A stretch of 64,000 bases of DNA from Variovorax sp. EL159 (GCF_900100965.1 NZ_FMUJ01000002.1:183869-247868); one strand, 5' to 3'. Counted from the first letter of the stretch, positions 51,919 to 61,993 are shown. Notes: generated by a model from the letters alone, not told the origin. A program made the numbers and translations.

Positions 51919-52431
51919 TCAGTCCAGCCGCCGGGCCATGTAGACCGAGGCGCCCGGGTAGGTGGCGAGGCGGGCCTGCTGGTCGGTGCCCGCAGGCTGC
52001 GCCGCCACATAGCCCTGCCGTTCCCAGAAACCCACCGAGGCCTGCACGGACACCAGCGTCGAATGCCGCCAGCCGGCCTGCATGGCGTGCGCCCAGGCAT
52101 GGCGCACCAGCCTCGGCCCCAGGCCCAGCCCCGAAGCCTCGGGGTGCACCGCCAGATCGTGCAGGTACAACGAGTCGGCATCCGGCGCGACCTCGAACTC
52201 GCCGTGCAGCGGCGTGAGCTTGCCGATCACCGAGGGATAGCCCGCCAGATAGGCCCGCACGCCGCCCCCGTGCTCGGCGACCCAGCCCGTGTGGGGCGCG
52301 GTCGCGAGCCGCCGTGCGATCAGCACGCCGTCTTCCACGAAGCCTGCGCCATAGCAGGCAAGCTGGATCGCGAGCACGGCGTCGAGGTCGTCCGCGCGCA
52401 TCGCGCGCACCCGTGCCGCGTCTGGTGCCAT
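51919..52431 (-). CDS. GNAT-family N-acetyltransferase
   Basis: A 170-residue acetyl-CoA-dependent transferase. The pyrophosphate-binding motif A is LAVHPEASGLGLGPRLVRHA; N-terminal RAMRADDLDAVLAIQ and C-terminal ASVGFWERQGY are family-typical. The acceptor is unknown. The start overlaps the stop of the ABC ATPase gene by one base, so it belongs to the transporter operon and may modify the imported compound. Confidence 0.9.
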   Translation of the reverse strand: MAPDAARVRAMRADDLDAVLAIQLACYGAGFVEDGVLIARRLATAPHTGWVAEHGGGVRAYLAGYPSVIGKLTPLHGEFEVAPDADSLYLHDLAVHPEASGLGLGPRLVRHAWAHAMQAGWRHSTLVSVQASVGFWERQGYVAAQPAGTDQQARLATYPGASVYMARRLD

Positions 52432-53225
52432 CAGGCCAGCAGCAGCTTGTCGTCGTCGAGCTTTTCGCCGCGCGTCTGCTCGAACATGCGCAGCAGGTCG
52501 GGCACGTCGAGGCCCGCGCGCTGCGGCCCGGCCACGTCGAGGATCACCTGGCCCTCGTGCAGCATCACCGTGCGCGAACCGTAGTCCAGCGCCTGCCGCA
52601 TGCTGTGCGTGACCATCATTGCGGTCAGCTGGCTGCCCTCGACGATCTTCGCGGTCAGCTCCAGCACGAAGGCTGCCGTCTTCGGGTCGAGCGCGGCCGT
52701 GTGTTCGTCGAGCAGCAGGATGCGCGAGGGCTTGAGCGACGCCATCAAGAGGCTCACCGCCTGTCGCTGCCCGCCCGACAGCAGGCCGATGCGATCGGCC
52801 AGCCGGTTTTCGAGCCCCAGCTTCAGGATCGACAGCTTCTCGCGGAACAGCTCGCGCAGGTTGCGATTGAGCGAAAAGCCGAAGCCGCGCCGCTCGCCGC
52901 GCTTCCACGCCAGCGCCATGTTCTCCTCGATGGTCAGCGCCTCGCAGGTGCCGGCCATCGGGTCCTGGAACACGCGGGCCACCATGCCCGAGCGCTGCCA
53001 GGCGTTCATGCGCGTCACGTCCTTGCCGTCGATCTCGATGTTGCCCTTGTCGACGATCAGGTCGCCGCTCACCGCATTCAGAAAGGTCGACTTGCCCGCG
53101 CCGTTCGAGCCGATCACGGTGACGAACTGGCCGGTGGGAATCTCCAGACTGAGGCCGCGCAGCACGCGGTTCTCGATCGGCGTGCCCGGGTTGAAAGTCA
53201 TCTCGAGTTGTTGGGCGCGCAACAT
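52431..53225 (-). CDS. ABC transporter ATP-binding protein (TrpZ-type)
   Basis: 264 residues. Walker A GSNGAGKSTFLN, signature LLSGGQRQAVSLLMAS, Walker B ILLLDEHTAALDP, with the unusual His after DE that is typical of this transporter subfamily. It energises the permease whose stop codon overlaps this start by one base. Subfamily partners are a PF04392-type binding protein and a single BPD_transp_2 permease, as in streptococcal trpXYZ. Confidence 0.93.
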   Translation of the reverse strand: MLRAQQLEMTFNPGTPIENRVLRGLSLEIPTGQFVTVIGSNGAGKSTFLNAVSGDLIVDKGNIEIDGKDVTRMNAWQRSGMVARVFQDPMAGTCEALTIEENMALAWKRGERRGFGFSLNRNLRELFREKLSILKLGLENRLADRIGLLSGGQRQAVSLLMASLKPSRILLLDEHTAALDPKTAAFVLELTAKIVEGSQLTAMMVTHSMRQALDYGSRTVMLHEGQVILDVAGPQRAGLDVPDLLRMFEQTRGEKLDDDKLLLA

Positions 53226-54121
53226 CAGTTCTTCCCCTTGAAGAGGGCGCCCAGCTTGCGCTTGTAGGCGGGCACCAGCAGCGCGAACGCCACCAGCACG
53301 GCGGTGACCAGGTTCAGGTCTTGCGCCTGCAGGCCCATGAAGTCGGTATTGAGTGCCATCGCAATGAAGAAGCGGTACAGCAGCGCGCCCAGCACGCAAG
53401 CCAGCGTGGTGATGACCATGCTGCGCGCGGGCAGCAGCGTCTCGCCGATGATCACCGCGGCCAGGCCGATCACGATCGTGCCCACGCCCATCGAGATGTC
53501 GGCCGTGCCCTGGCTCTGCGCGAACAGCGCACCGGCCAGTGCCACCAGCGCATTCGACAGGGCCAGGCCCGCCATCGTGTGGAAGTCGGTCGAAATGCCC
53601 TGGGCCCGCGCCATGCGGGCGTTGCCGCCGGTGGCGCGCATCGCCAGGCCGGCCTCGGAGGCGAAGAACATGTCGACGAGGATCTTGGCCGCGATCACGA
53701 TCAGCAGCAGCAACAACGGCTTGGCCCATTGCTCGGGCATGCCGCCGAAGCTGACCATGCTGAACACGGTGGGTTCGGTGATGAGCGCCACGTTGGGCTT
53801 GCCCATCACGCGCAGGTTGATGGAGTACAGCGCGATCATCACCAGGATGCTCGCGAGCAACTGCATGATCTTCAGCTTGACGTTGAGCCAAGCGGTGACC
53901 CAGCCCGAGACGGCACCGGCCACGCAGGCCACGGCGGTCGCGGCGACCGGATTCCAGCCGGCAACGATCAGCGTCGCGGCCACGGCGGCGCCCAGCGGAA
54001 AGCTGCCGTCCACCGTGAGGTCGGGGAAATTGATGATGCGAAACGACATGAAGACGCCCAACGCGACCAGTCCGAATATCAGACCGATCTCGATGGCGCC
54101 CAGCGATGCAATGAGGGACAT
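53225..54121 (-). CDS. ABC transporter permease (TrpY-type, BPD_transp_2)
   Basis: A 298-residue permease with eight or so membrane helices (GAIEIGLIFGLVALGVFMSF at the N-terminus; NFPDLTVDGSFPLGAAVAAT is the family signature). It forms the channel of the import system encoded with the binding protein and ATPase. A strong hairpin (54154-54179) lies between the binding-protein gene and this one and may lower expression of the membrane parts. Confidence 0.94.
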   Translation of the reverse strand: MSLIASLGAIEIGLIFGLVALGVFMSFRIINFPDLTVDGSFPLGAAVAATLIVAGWNPVAATAVACVAGAVSGWVTAWLNVKLKIMQLLASILVMIALYSINLRVMGKPNVALITEPTVFSMVSFGGMPEQWAKPLLLLLIVIAAKILVDMFFASEAGLAMRATGGNARMARAQGISTDFHTMAGLALSNALVALAGALFAQSQGTADISMGVGTIVIGLAAVIIGETLLPARSMVITTLACVLGALLYRFFIAMALNTDFMGLQAQDLNLVTAVLVAFALLVPAYKRKLGALFKGKN

Positions 54122-54153
54122 GTGGGGGCTTCCGGCGAGGCAGGAACAGGCGC

Positions 54154-54179
54154 GCCGCCCTCGTTGAAAAGAGGGCGGC
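54154..54179 (-). terminator. 9-bp stem hairpin between binding-protein and permease genes
   Basis: GCCGCCCTC (54154-54162), 8-nt loop, GAGGGCGGC (54171-54179); perfect stem. There is no T-run, so it is more likely an RNA-stabilising or attenuating element that keeps the binding protein in excess. Confidence 0.45.
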
Positions 54180-54194
54180 CGGCCTGTAGAGGGC

Positions 54195-55175
54195 TTACTT
54201 GGTGCTCACGACCTTTGCCGTCTTCAGCAGCGCGTCGGACAGCGTCACGCCCTGCAGCTTGGCTGCGTCGGGGTTCACCACCAGCTCGAAGTTGGTGCTG
54301 GTCTGCGAGGCGATCGTGCCGGGCTTCTCGCCCTTGAGGATGCGCACCACGATCTTGCCGGTCTGGCGGCCAATGTCGCTGTAGTTCAGGCCGAGGGCGG
54401 CCACGGCGCCGCGCTCGACGGTGGCGGTGTCGGCGGCCACCACGGGCAGCTTGGCCTGTTGTGCCACCTTCACGATGCCCTCGAAGGCCGAGACCACGTT
54501 GTTGTCGGTCGGCGTGTAGATCACGTCAGCCTTGCCCACCAGGCTCTGCGCGGCGGTCGGCACGTCCACGGTGCGGGCGGCGGCGGCCTCGACCACGGTC
54601 ATGCCGGCGTCGGCGGCGGCCTTCTTCAGCGCGGCGACGATGGCCACCGAGTTGGCTTCGCCGGGGCTGTAGATCACGCCGATGCGCTTGGCGTTCGGCA
54701 CCACCTGCTTGATCAGGCCGATGTGCTTTTCGAGCGGCGACAGGTCCGACACGCCCGTCACGTTGGTGCCGGTGGCGTCCCAGTTCTTCACCAGCTTGGC
54801 GGCGACCGGGTCGGTGATGGCCGAGTACACGACCGGAATGGTCTTGGTGGCGGCCACCACGGCCTGTGCCGACGGCGTGGCGATGGCCACGATCACGTCG
54901 GGCGCGTCGCCGATGTACTTGCGGGCGATCTGGGCGGCGGTGCCCACGTTGCCTTGGGCGCTCTGGTAGCTGAACTTGAGGTTCTTGCCCTCTTCATAGC
55001 CCGCGGCCTTGAGTTCGGCCTTCACGCCGTCGCGCACGGCGTCGAGCGCCGGGTGTTCGACGATGGCCGTCACGGCCACCGACTTGGTGTCGGCCGCGAA
55101 GGACGGCGCGGCAGCCAGGATGCCGAGGGCCAGGGCCACTGCGCTGAAGGGTGTGCGAAGCAAAGCGTTTTTCAC
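54195..55175 (-). CDS. ABC transporter substrate-binding protein (PF04392/TrpX type)
   Basis: A 326-residue periplasmic protein. The signal peptide (NALLRTPFSAVALALGILAA) ends near SFAAD. The mature fold carries the family motifs IVEHPALDAVRDGVKAEL, VVYSAITDPVAAKLV and TPTDNNVVSAFEGI. Relatives bind aromatic or other amino acids, TrpX being the named case; the ligand here is unknown. GTG 55175 is chosen for GGAGA upstream and a proper signal peptide; a longer frame adds unrelated residues. Divergent from an Lrp-type regulator. Confidence 0.92.
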   Translation of the reverse strand: MKNALLRTPFSAVALALGILAAAPSFAADTKSVAVTAIVEHPALDAVRDGVKAELKAAGYEEGKNLKFSYQSAQGNVGTAAQIARKYIGDAPDVIVAIATPSAQAVVAATKTIPVVYSAITDPVAAKLVKNWDATGTNVTGVSDLSPLEKHIGLIKQVVPNAKRIGVIYSPGEANSVAIVAALKKAAADAGMTVVEAAAARTVDVPTAAQSLVGKADVIYTPTDNNVVSAFEGIVKVAQQAKLPVVAADTATVERGAVAALGLNYSDIGRQTGKIVVRILKGEKPGTIASQTSTNFELVVNPDAAKLQGVTLSDALLKTAKVVSTK

Positions 55176-55345
55176 GAGAGAGGTCTCCGGATGGGGGTGG
55201 ATGCGTCTGATGAGGCTGCCGGCGCAGGCCGGGGCCAGGAATTCAGCGGCCTGGAATCGCGGCATGCAATTCCGGCAGCTTCGGAGTCTAGATCGTACTT
55301 TGCACAATTAAGGTGCATGAACCCCTCGGGCTTACCCCGCTTTGA

Positions 55346-55358
55346 GAAATACAATTTC
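55346..55358. promoter_or_regulatory. GAAAT-ACA-ATTTC inverted repeat, candidate Lrp-type site
   Basis: A perfect 5-bp-arm palindrome in an AT-rich stretch 22 nt before the lrp-like start codon, within the 204-bp divergent gap 55176-55379. Lrp/AsnC sites often have this form; regulation of both the regulator and the transporter is plausible. Confidence 0.4.
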
Positions 55359-55379
55359 ATTGATTGGAGATAGTAAGAG

Positions 55380-55856
55380 ATGAAATTGCATGAGATTGAA
55401 CTCGACAGAATCGACCGGAAGATTCTCGAGCACCTGCAGGCGCATGGCCGCGCATCGAACCTGGAGCTGTCGGAAGTGGCCAATCTCTCGCCCGCGCAGT
55501 GCCTGCGGCGGCACCGGCGGCTGGAAGAGCTGGGCCTCATCAGCGGCTACGCGGCGCGGCTGAACGCGCGCCACGTGGGGCTGGGCGTGATCGCCTTCAT
55601 TCACGTGACCATGGCCCGCGGCCATGTCGACGAGTTGCCCAAGTTCCAGGACCTGATCGCCGACCTGAAGCAGATCCTGGAGTGCTACTCGGTGACGGGC
55701 GACTTCGACTACGTGCTCAAGGTCGTCGCGCAAGACCTGGAGTCGCTCTCGCAATTCCTGATGCACACGCTGATGCACATGCCCGGCGTGTCGGCGGTGC
55801 GCTCCAGCGTGTGCCTCAACGAGATCAAGTTCACCACGGCCCTGCCGTTGGCGTAG
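55380..55856 (+). CDS. Lrp/AsnC-family transcriptional regulator
   Basis: 158 residues. N-terminal HTH (LDRIDRKILEHLQAHGRASN, LSPAQCLRRHRRLEELGLIS) and C-terminal RAM ligand domain (VIAFIHVTM, VTGDFDYVLKVVAQDL). Such proteins respond to amino acids. GGAGA 10 nt upstream selects ATG 55380. Its divergence from the TrpXYZ-type transporter suggests it controls uptake of the amino acid it senses. Confidence 0.94.
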   Translation: MKLHEIELDRIDRKILEHLQAHGRASNLELSEVANLSPAQCLRRHRRLEELGLISGYAARLNARHVGLGVIAFIHVTMARGHVDELPKFQDLIADLKQILECYSVTGDFDYVLKVVAQDLESLSQFLMHTLMHMPGVSAVRSSVCLNEIKFTTALPLA

Positions 55857-55859
55857 GGC

Positions 55860-58286
55860 TCAGGTCGGCATGCCGGGGATCGGCGAGCTGGAAGTGGCGG
55901 GCGCCGGCGCGGCTGCGGCCGGCCCGGCGGGCGAGGGCGCCATCATGAAGGTGGTCGGCGTCGCCATCGGCAGCGAGGCCTTCTGGAGCTCATCGAGGAT
56001 CACGAACAGCAGGTCGCTGCGCACGCCGCCCGCCAGGCGGGGGCTCGCCACGTAGGCGATTGCCTGGAAGATCAGCAGCCCGTTCTCGATGCCCTCGAGC
56101 GTGAGCGACGGCGCGGGCGTTTCGAGCACGCCTTCGTGCGAGCGGCAGGCCGAAAGGATCAGCTCGCGCACGCGCTGCGCGTCGGTGGTCAGCGGCATCG
56201 GCAGGCGGATCAGCACGCGGCCCTCGGCATTGGCCAGCGTCATGTTGCGCACGGTCTTGGTGATGAACTCCGAGTTCGGCACGATCAGCGTCGAGCGGTC
56301 GCCCAGCTGGATCTCGGTGGCGCGCACGTTGATGCGCCGCACGTCGCCTTCGGCCGTGCCCAGCACCACCCAGTCGCCCACCTTCACCGGCTGCTCGGCC
56401 AGCAGGATCAGCCCCGAGATGAAGTTCTGCACGATGGCCTGCAAGCCGAAGCCGATACCCACCGACAGCGCACTCGCCACCCACGCGATGCGCTCGATGC
56501 CGATGCCCAGCGCCGACAGCGTGAACGCGATCACCAGGATGCCGCCCACATAGCCCAGCAGCGTGGTGATCGAGCTCTGCATGCCCGGTTCGAGCTGCGT
56601 GTTGGGCAGGTAGCTGCGCTCGAGCCAGCGCTTGAAAATGCGCAGCATGATGAAGCCGACCACCGCCACCCCGACCGCGCTGAGGATCGCGCCCGGCACC
56701 AGCTGGAACTCGCCCACCTTCACGCCGGTGCCGAACTTGCCGCTGCGCTGGAACACCTCGCCGGGGCCTGTGCCCAGCGGCGCGGCCAGCGCGATCAGCA
56801 TGTAGAAGAACAGCGCGACCCGGCTCAGCGCGGAAAGCACCGTGGCGGCCTGGTCCAGCGTCTGCGGCGCGAGGTTGAAGCTCTTCTGCAGCCGCTGGCC
56901 GAAGGCGCTGCGCGACGACACGGTGGCCATGAACACGTCGTCCGCGAACTTGAACAGCACGTAGAAGGCTGCGGCCACGATGCCGCTCCAGGTGAGCTGC
57001 GAGGCCAGGAAGCTCGCCAGCGCCACGTAGCCGAGCGCCACCAGCACCCAGATCGCGATCATCAGTGCGCCGATCAGCGCCACCAGCAGGCCGACCCACA
57101 TCGGCCGCTCGGGCAGTCCGGCTTCCTGTGCATCGGCGCGCAGCGGCTTCACCAGGTAGAGCACCGAGGCAACAAGGGCCGTGAGCATCAACGCCGTGAG
57201 CACGTGCGTGGCGACCACCGCCGCAAAGCTGGCGTCGATCAGCGCATTGACCTCGGCCGGTGTCCACGCCAGCGCCGCCACCAGCGCGACCAGCCAGGGC
57301 AGGGCGGCCAGGCGCGTGGCCATCGCATCGGGAATCGGCGGCAAGCGCCACGAAGGCCGGCGCGTGGCCAGCAGCCCGCGCCCCAACCCGATCACGAAGG
57401 CCATGAACACCATCGCCTGTGCCGTCGACTGCAGCACCCTGCGCGCCTGCGGCTCCCAGGTGGCGTATTCCTTCAGCACCTGGACGAAGCCGTGCGCGGC
57501 CACGGCGACCAGCAGCACGTGGCTCGCCACGATGCCGATCACCAGCACCGAGCGGCGCAGGCGCCCCGCCGGCAGGAAGCGCGCGGCGAGGCGGGTCAGC
57601 GCATGTTCGGCGGCCCAGTTGCCGAGCACCGCGAGCAGCAGCGCGGCGATCAGAGCGGCAATCACCTGCAGCCGTGTTTCGGGCTGGGTGGCGGTCAGCA
57701 GGCCATCGTTGACCGCGGCGGCCATGGCTTTCAGGCGTTCGAGGTCGTCGGGCCAGGCCTCCTTCAGGTCGCTCCAGAATTCGCCCGTGAGCGGCGAGGC
57801 CGCCCGCTCGGTGAGCTGCGCCTCGAACAGCGCCCGGCGCTGGCTGACCAGGTCGGTGCCGCGCTGCCGCACGTCGACGGACAACAGGCGCGCCAGGCGG
57901 ATGTCGGCGTCGAGCGCATTGCGTTCCTTGGTCAGGCGCGCGCGCTGGCGTGTGATGTCGGGGTCTTCGGTGGCGCCCGCTGCGGGCGGGTTGCCGAGCT
58001 CGCCGAGCCGCGCATTCAGGTCGGCCAGCTCGCCGGTGCGCGCGGTGACGAACTTGTCGGCCTGCACCCCGATGTCGTTGATCTGTGCGAGCAGCTTGCG
58101 CGCGTCTTCATCGGTTTCGGCAGAGGCCGTGAGCTTGGTGAACTGCGCGCGCAACTCGGCGACGGTGGGGGCCGGAGCGGCCGTCGTGGTGCCGCTGTTG
58201 TTGCTGCTGTCCGGTTGCGCCATCGCGCCGCCGCACGTCAGAAGGGCGGCGAGGCAAAAAGTCGCGAGGCGTAGGGTCCAACTCAT
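55860..58286 (-). CDS. Mechanosensitive channel, DUF3772 plus MscS domain
   Basis: An 808-residue inner-membrane protein. Signal peptide (LATFCLAALLTCGGAMAQ), a periplasmic DUF3772 coiled-coil region (about 40-190), seven or more membrane helices and an MscS core near 560-770: the pore helix region ALSVGIGFGLQAIVQNFISG, then the beta domain (VKVGDWVVLGTAEGDVRRIN). It opens under membrane tension to release solutes. It is far larger than MscS and belongs with the MscK/YbiO-like extended forms. Convergent with lrp. Confidence 0.93.
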   Translation of the reverse strand: MSWTLRLATFCLAALLTCGGAMAQPDSSNNSGTTTAAPAPTVAELRAQFTKLTASAETDEDARKLLAQINDIGVQADKFVTARTGELADLNARLGELGNPPAAGATEDPDITRQRARLTKERNALDADIRLARLLSVDVRQRGTDLVSQRRALFEAQLTERAASPLTGEFWSDLKEAWPDDLERLKAMAAAVNDGLLTATQPETRLQVIAALIAALLLAVLGNWAAEHALTRLAARFLPAGRLRRSVLVIGIVASHVLLVAVAAHGFVQVLKEYATWEPQARRVLQSTAQAMVFMAFVIGLGRGLLATRRPSWRLPPIPDAMATRLAALPWLVALVAALAWTPAEVNALIDASFAAVVATHVLTALMLTALVASVLYLVKPLRADAQEAGLPERPMWVGLLVALIGALMIAIWVLVALGYVALASFLASQLTWSGIVAAAFYVLFKFADDVFMATVSSRSAFGQRLQKSFNLAPQTLDQAATVLSALSRVALFFYMLIALAAPLGTGPGEVFQRSGKFGTGVKVGEFQLVPGAILSAVGVAVVGFIMLRIFKRWLERSYLPNTQLEPGMQSSITTLLGYVGGILVIAFTLSALGIGIERIAWVASALSVGIGFGLQAIVQNFISGLILLAEQPVKVGDWVVLGTAEGDVRRINVRATEIQLGDRSTLIVPNSEFITKTVRNMTLANAEGRVLIRLPMPLTTDAQRVRELILSACRSHEGVLETPAPSLTLEGIENGLLIFQAIAYVASPRLAGGVRSDLLFVILDELQKASLPMATPTTFMMAPSPAGPAAAAPAPATSSSPIPGMPT

Positions 58287-58337
58287 GGCCGCATCATAGA
58301 AGCCGCCATGTCGTAAGGGTTGGTAAGAAATACGGTG

Positions 58338-59084
58338 TCAGCCGGCCGGACTGAACAGGTCCACCCTGTCGGTGATGATGCCGTCGGTGCCCAGGTCGAT
58401 CAGGCGGTGCGCGGCCCATTCGTCGTTGACGGTGTAGCTCAGCGCGCGCATGCCGGCGCCATGCACCTGCGCGACCACGGCTGCATCCCACAGCGCGTGA
58501 TTGCAGACGACGGCCACGCAGCCGAGGTCTTGCGCGGTCTGGAGCCAGTTGCCGCGCAAGGTGTCGAGCAGCAGGCCACGCGGCAGTTCGGGCTGCGCGG
58601 CGAGCGCGCCTTTCAGCGACTCGACCTGGAAGGACGTGAGCAGCGGTGGAATGGCCGCGCCCTGCCACAGGCGCGCGGCTTCCCGCGCCACCACTTCGCC
58701 GGTCTCGCGCTCGGTGCCGGGTGTCGGCTTGATCTCGATGTTGAGCAGGTATTCGTTGGCCCGGCAGAAGCGCGCGACGTTCTCCAGCGTGGGCAGTGGT
58801 TCACCCGCGAAGCTGCGCGAATGCCAGCCGCCCGCGTCGAGCTGCGACAGCGCGCTCCAGGGCTGCGCGCCGCCGATGCCGTGGCCGCTGGTGGTGCGGT
58901 CGAGCGTGGCGTCGTGCATCAAAAAGGGCACGCCGTCGGCGCTGAGCTTGGCATCGCACTCGAACATGCGGTAGCCGTGCGAGGCGCCGAGCTTGAAAGC
59001 AGCGAGCGTGTTTTCAGGCGCGAGCTTGCCGGCGCCGCGATGCGCGACCCAGCGGGGGTAGGGCCAGGGTTTCAGCGCTGTCAT
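58338..59084 (-). CDS. ugpQ: Glycerophosphodiester phosphodiesterase
   Basis: A 248-residue cytoplasmic GDPD enzyme that splits glycerophosphodiesters to glycerol-3-phosphate and an alcohol. HRGAGKLAPENTLAAF carries the catalytic His, Arg and Glu-Asn set; ECDAKLSADGVPFLMHDATL is the second motif. It starts 3 nt after ugpC and closes the ugpBAECQ operon, supplying the same product that the transporter imports. Confidence 0.96.
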   Translation of the reverse strand: MTALKPWPYPRWVAHRGAGKLAPENTLAAFKLGASHGYRMFECDAKLSADGVPFLMHDATLDRTTSGHGIGGAQPWSALSQLDAGGWHSRSFAGEPLPTLENVARFCRANEYLLNIEIKPTPGTERETGEVVAREAARLWQGAAIPPLLTSFQVESLKGALAAQPELPRGLLLDTLRGNWLQTAQDLGCVAVVCNHALWDAAVVAQVHGAGMRALSYTVNDEWAAHRLIDLGTDGIITDRVDLFSPAG

Positions 59085-59087
59085 CGC

Positions 59088-60095
59088 TCAGTCGGCGCGC
59101 TTGCCGGAGCCGGCGTCGAACCAGTGCAGCTTGTCTTCGCGCGCGGCGATCTTCACCGTGTCGCCGGCCACCGGTGGATGGTCGCCTTCGTCGGTGCGCA
59201 TGATGATCTGCTCGTCGCCGATGCGGCCGTAGACCAGGCGCTCGGCGCCCAGCAGCTCGACCTGCTCGACCTGCACCGTCCAGCCGTTTTCGTCGAGGCT
59301 CATGTGCTCGGGGCGAATGCCCAGGATCTGGCCCGGGCGCACGCCCGGGGCGTGCTTGAGCAGGTTCATCGGCGGCGAGCCGATGAAGCTGGCCACGAAG
59401 GTGGTGGCGGGGCGGTTGTAGACCTCTTCGGGCGTTGCGAACTGGTCCATCACGCCGCCGTTCATCACGATGATGCGTTGCGCCAGCGTCATGGCCTCGA
59501 CCTGGTCGTGCGTGACGAACAGCGAGGTGATGCCCAGCTCGCGGTGCAGCTTCTGGATTTCGAGGCGGGTCTGCGCACGCAGCTTGGCGTCGAGGTTCGA
59601 TAGCGGTTCGTCGAACAGAAAGACCTGCGGCTGGCGCACGATCGCGCGGCCCATGGCCACGCGCTGGCGCTGGCCGCCGGACAGCTCGCGCGGCTTGCGC
59701 GCCAGCAGGTGGCCGAGTTCGAGGATCTTCGCGGCCTTGTCGACGCGCGCCTTGATCTCGGGCACCGGCACCTTGAGGATCTTCAGGCCATAGGCCATGT
59801 TGTCGAACACCGTCATGTGCGGGTAGAGCGCGTAGTTCTGGAACACCATCGCGATGTCGCGCTCGGAGGGCTCGAGGTTGTTCACCACGCGGTTGCCGAT
59901 GGCGATCTCGCCGGCCGAGATTTCCTCGAGGCCGGCGACCATGCGCAGCAGCGTCGACTTGCCGCAGCCCGAGGGCCCGACGATCACGATGAATTCATGG
60001 TCGGCGATCTCGGCGCTCACGCCGTGGATGACCTGGTTGGCTTTGGGCCCGTGGCCGTAGCGCTTGATGACGTTGCGTAGAGAGAGAGCAGCCAT
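59088..60095 (-). CDS. ugpC: sn-Glycerol-3-phosphate ABC transporter ATP-binding protein
   Basis: 335 residues. Walker [13 protein letters not shown], signature [18 protein letters not shown], Walker [13 protein letters not shown] and a C-terminal TOBE/regulatory domain of the MalK/UgpC type. It energises UgpAE. Located between ugpE and ugpQ in canonical order. Confidence 0.96.
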   Translation of the reverse strand: MAALSLRNVIKRYGHGPKANQVIHGVSAEIADHEFIVIVGPSGCGKSTLLRMVAGLEEISAGEIAIGNRVVNNLEPSERDIAMVFQNYALYPHMTVFDNMAYGLKILKVPVPEIKARVDKAAKILELGHLLARKPRELSGGQRQRVAMGRAIVRQPQVFLFDEPLSNLDAKLRAQTRLEIQKLHRELGITSLFVTHDQVEAMTLAQRIIVMNGGVMDQFATPEEVYNRPATTFVASFIGSPPMNLLKHAPGVRPGQILGIRPEHMSLDENGWTVQVEQVELLGAERLVYGRIGDEQIIMRTDEGDHPPVAGDTVKIAAREDKLHWFDAGSGKRAD

Positions 60096-60110
60096 TTTTG
60101 GTTCAGCGTT

Positions 60111-60959
60111 TTATTTGTCGGTATCGACCAGGCCCTTGACGAACCATTTCTGCATGAGGACCACCACCACGGCGGGCGGCAGCATGGCCAGCACGGCGGT
60201 GGCCATCACCACGTTCCAGTCGGTCGGCGATTCGCCGTTGCCGATCATGGCCTTGATGCCGACCACGATCGGGTACATGTTCTCGCTGGTCGCGGCGATC
60301 AGCGGCCAGAGGTACTGGTTCCATCCGTAGATGAACTGGATCACGAACAGCGCCGCGATGCTGGTCTTCGACAGCGGCAGCAGGATGTCCTTGAAGAAGC
60401 GCATGGCGCCCGCGCCGTCGACGCGCGCGGCTTCGACCAGCTCGTCGGGCACCGTCAGGAAGAACTGGCGGAACAGGAAGGTGGCCGTGGCCGAGGCGAT
60501 CAGCGGCACCGAGAGCCCGGCGAAGGTGTTGATCATGCCCAGGCTGGCCACCACCTGGTAGGTCGGGCCGATGCGCACTTCGACCGGCAGCATCAGCGTG
60601 ATGAAGATCAGCCAGAAGCACAGGCTGCGCAGCGGGAAGCGGAAGTACACCACCGCGAAGGCCGACAGCAGCGAGATGCTGATCTTGCCGAAGGTGATGA
60701 CGAAGGTGATGACCGAGCTGACCCAGATCATGCGGGCCACCGACACGTTGGCGCTGGCGCCGCTGCCGCCGACCAGGGCCGTCTTGTAGGTTTCCCAGAA
60801 GTAGTTGCCGGGCACGATGGGCATCGGCACCTGCATGATTTCCTGCGGCGTGTGCGTCGAGGCGACGAAGGCCAGGTAGATCGGGAAGACCACCAGCAGC
60901 ACGCCGAAGATCATGATCGCGTGCGCGAGGATGCCGAGGGAAGGGCGGCGCTCAACCAT
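60111..60959 (-). CDS. ugpE: sn-Glycerol-3-phosphate ABC transporter permease UgpE
   Basis: A 282-residue inner-membrane permease with six helices and the EAA loop (ELVEAARVDGAGAMRFFKDI). It begins MVERRPSLGILAHAIMIFG, as usual for UgpE, and pairs with UgpA. It starts 60 nt after the ugpA stop. Confidence 0.96.
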   Translation of the reverse strand: MVERRPSLGILAHAIMIFGVLLVVFPIYLAFVASTHTPQEIMQVPMPIVPGNYFWETYKTALVGGSGASANVSVARMIWVSSVITFVITFGKISISLLSAFAVVYFRFPLRSLCFWLIFITLMLPVEVRIGPTYQVVASLGMINTFAGLSVPLIASATATFLFRQFFLTVPDELVEAARVDGAGAMRFFKDILLPLSKTSIAALFVIQFIYGWNQYLWPLIAATSENMYPIVVGIKAMIGNGESPTDWNVVMATAVLAMLPPAVVVVLMQKWFVKGLVDTDK

Positions 60960-61019
60960 GGCGGGCCTCCGTGGCGCGAAGAGAAACGCAGAGGCGGCGT
61001 TGTTGCATCGGGGTGGCCA

Positions 61020-61901
61020 TCAGTACTGCACCTTTTTCTCGACGTAGCGGAACTGCAGCACAGTCAGTCCGATGACGATGACCATCAGCACCACCGACTG
61101 CGCGGCCGCGCCGCCGAAGTCCATGCCGCGGAAGCCGTCGAAGTACACGCGGTAGACCAGCGTGGCGGTGTCCTTGCCGGGGCCGCCCTGCGTGGTGGCG
61201 TCGATGATCGCGAAGGTGTCGAAGAAGGCGTACACCATGTTGATCACCAGCAGGAAGAAGGTGGTGGGCGTGAGCAGCGGGAACTGGATGGTCCAGAAGC
61301 GGCGCATCGGGCGCGCGCCGTCGATGGCCGCGGCCTCGATCAGCGACTTCGGGATCGACTGCAGGCCCGCGAGGAAGAACAGGAAGTTGTAGGAGATCTG
61401 CTTCCACACCGCCGCCATCACGACCAGCGCCATGGCGTCGTTGCCGTTGAGCAGGTGGTTCCAGCTGAAGCCCATTTTCCTGAGCCAGTAGGTGACGATG
61501 CCGACCGACGACGAGAACATGAACGACCACAGGAGGCCGGTGACGACGGGCGCCACCGCGTACGGCAGGATCAATACGCTGCGATAGAAGCGCGAACCGC
61601 GCACCACGCGGTCGGCGAAGACAGCCAGCACCAGCGCGATGCCCAGGCCCAGCACCGTGACCAGCGTCGAGAAGACCAGCGTGGTCTGGACCGAGGCCAT
61701 GTAGGTGCTGTCGTTCCACAGCGCCACGAAGTTGTCGAAGCCGACCCAGGTGACCGAGTTGCCGAAGGCATCCTGCTGCTGCAGCGACTGCACCAGCGCC
61801 TGGCCGGCGGGCCAGAAGAAGAAGACGGCGACGACGATCAGCTGCGGGGCGAGCAAGGCCCAGGGCAACCAATTCGAGCGAAAGAGAACGCGTTTTTCCA
61901 T
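61020..61901 (-). CDS. ugpA: sn-Glycerol-3-phosphate ABC transporter permease UgpA
   Basis: A 293-residue permease with six helices and the EAA-loop motif [21 protein letters not shown]-terminal [20 protein letters not shown] is typical. Forms the translocation pore with UgpE. It is 131 bp downstream of ugpB, and the gap contains an inverted repeat. Confidence 0.96.
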   Translation of the reverse strand: MEKRVLFRSNWLPWALLAPQLIVVAVFFFWPAGQALVQSLQQQDAFGNSVTWVGFDNFVALWNDSTYMASVQTTLVFSTLVTVLGLGIALVLAVFADRVVRGSRFYRSVLILPYAVAPVVTGLLWSFMFSSSVGIVTYWLRKMGFSWNHLLNGNDAMALVVMAAVWKQISYNFLFFLAGLQSIPKSLIEAAAIDGARPMRRFWTIQFPLLTPTTFFLLVINMVYAFFDTFAIIDATTQGGPGKDTATLVYRVYFDGFRGMDFGGAAAQSVVLMVIVIGLTVLQFRYVEKKVQY

Positions 61902-61993
61902 GAGGAGCAGCTCAGGTCACAGACACACTAATAAGCAAACAGCCAGCACTGCACGGGGGAGCAGGCTGGCTTGTAGAGGATAAAACGAACCGA

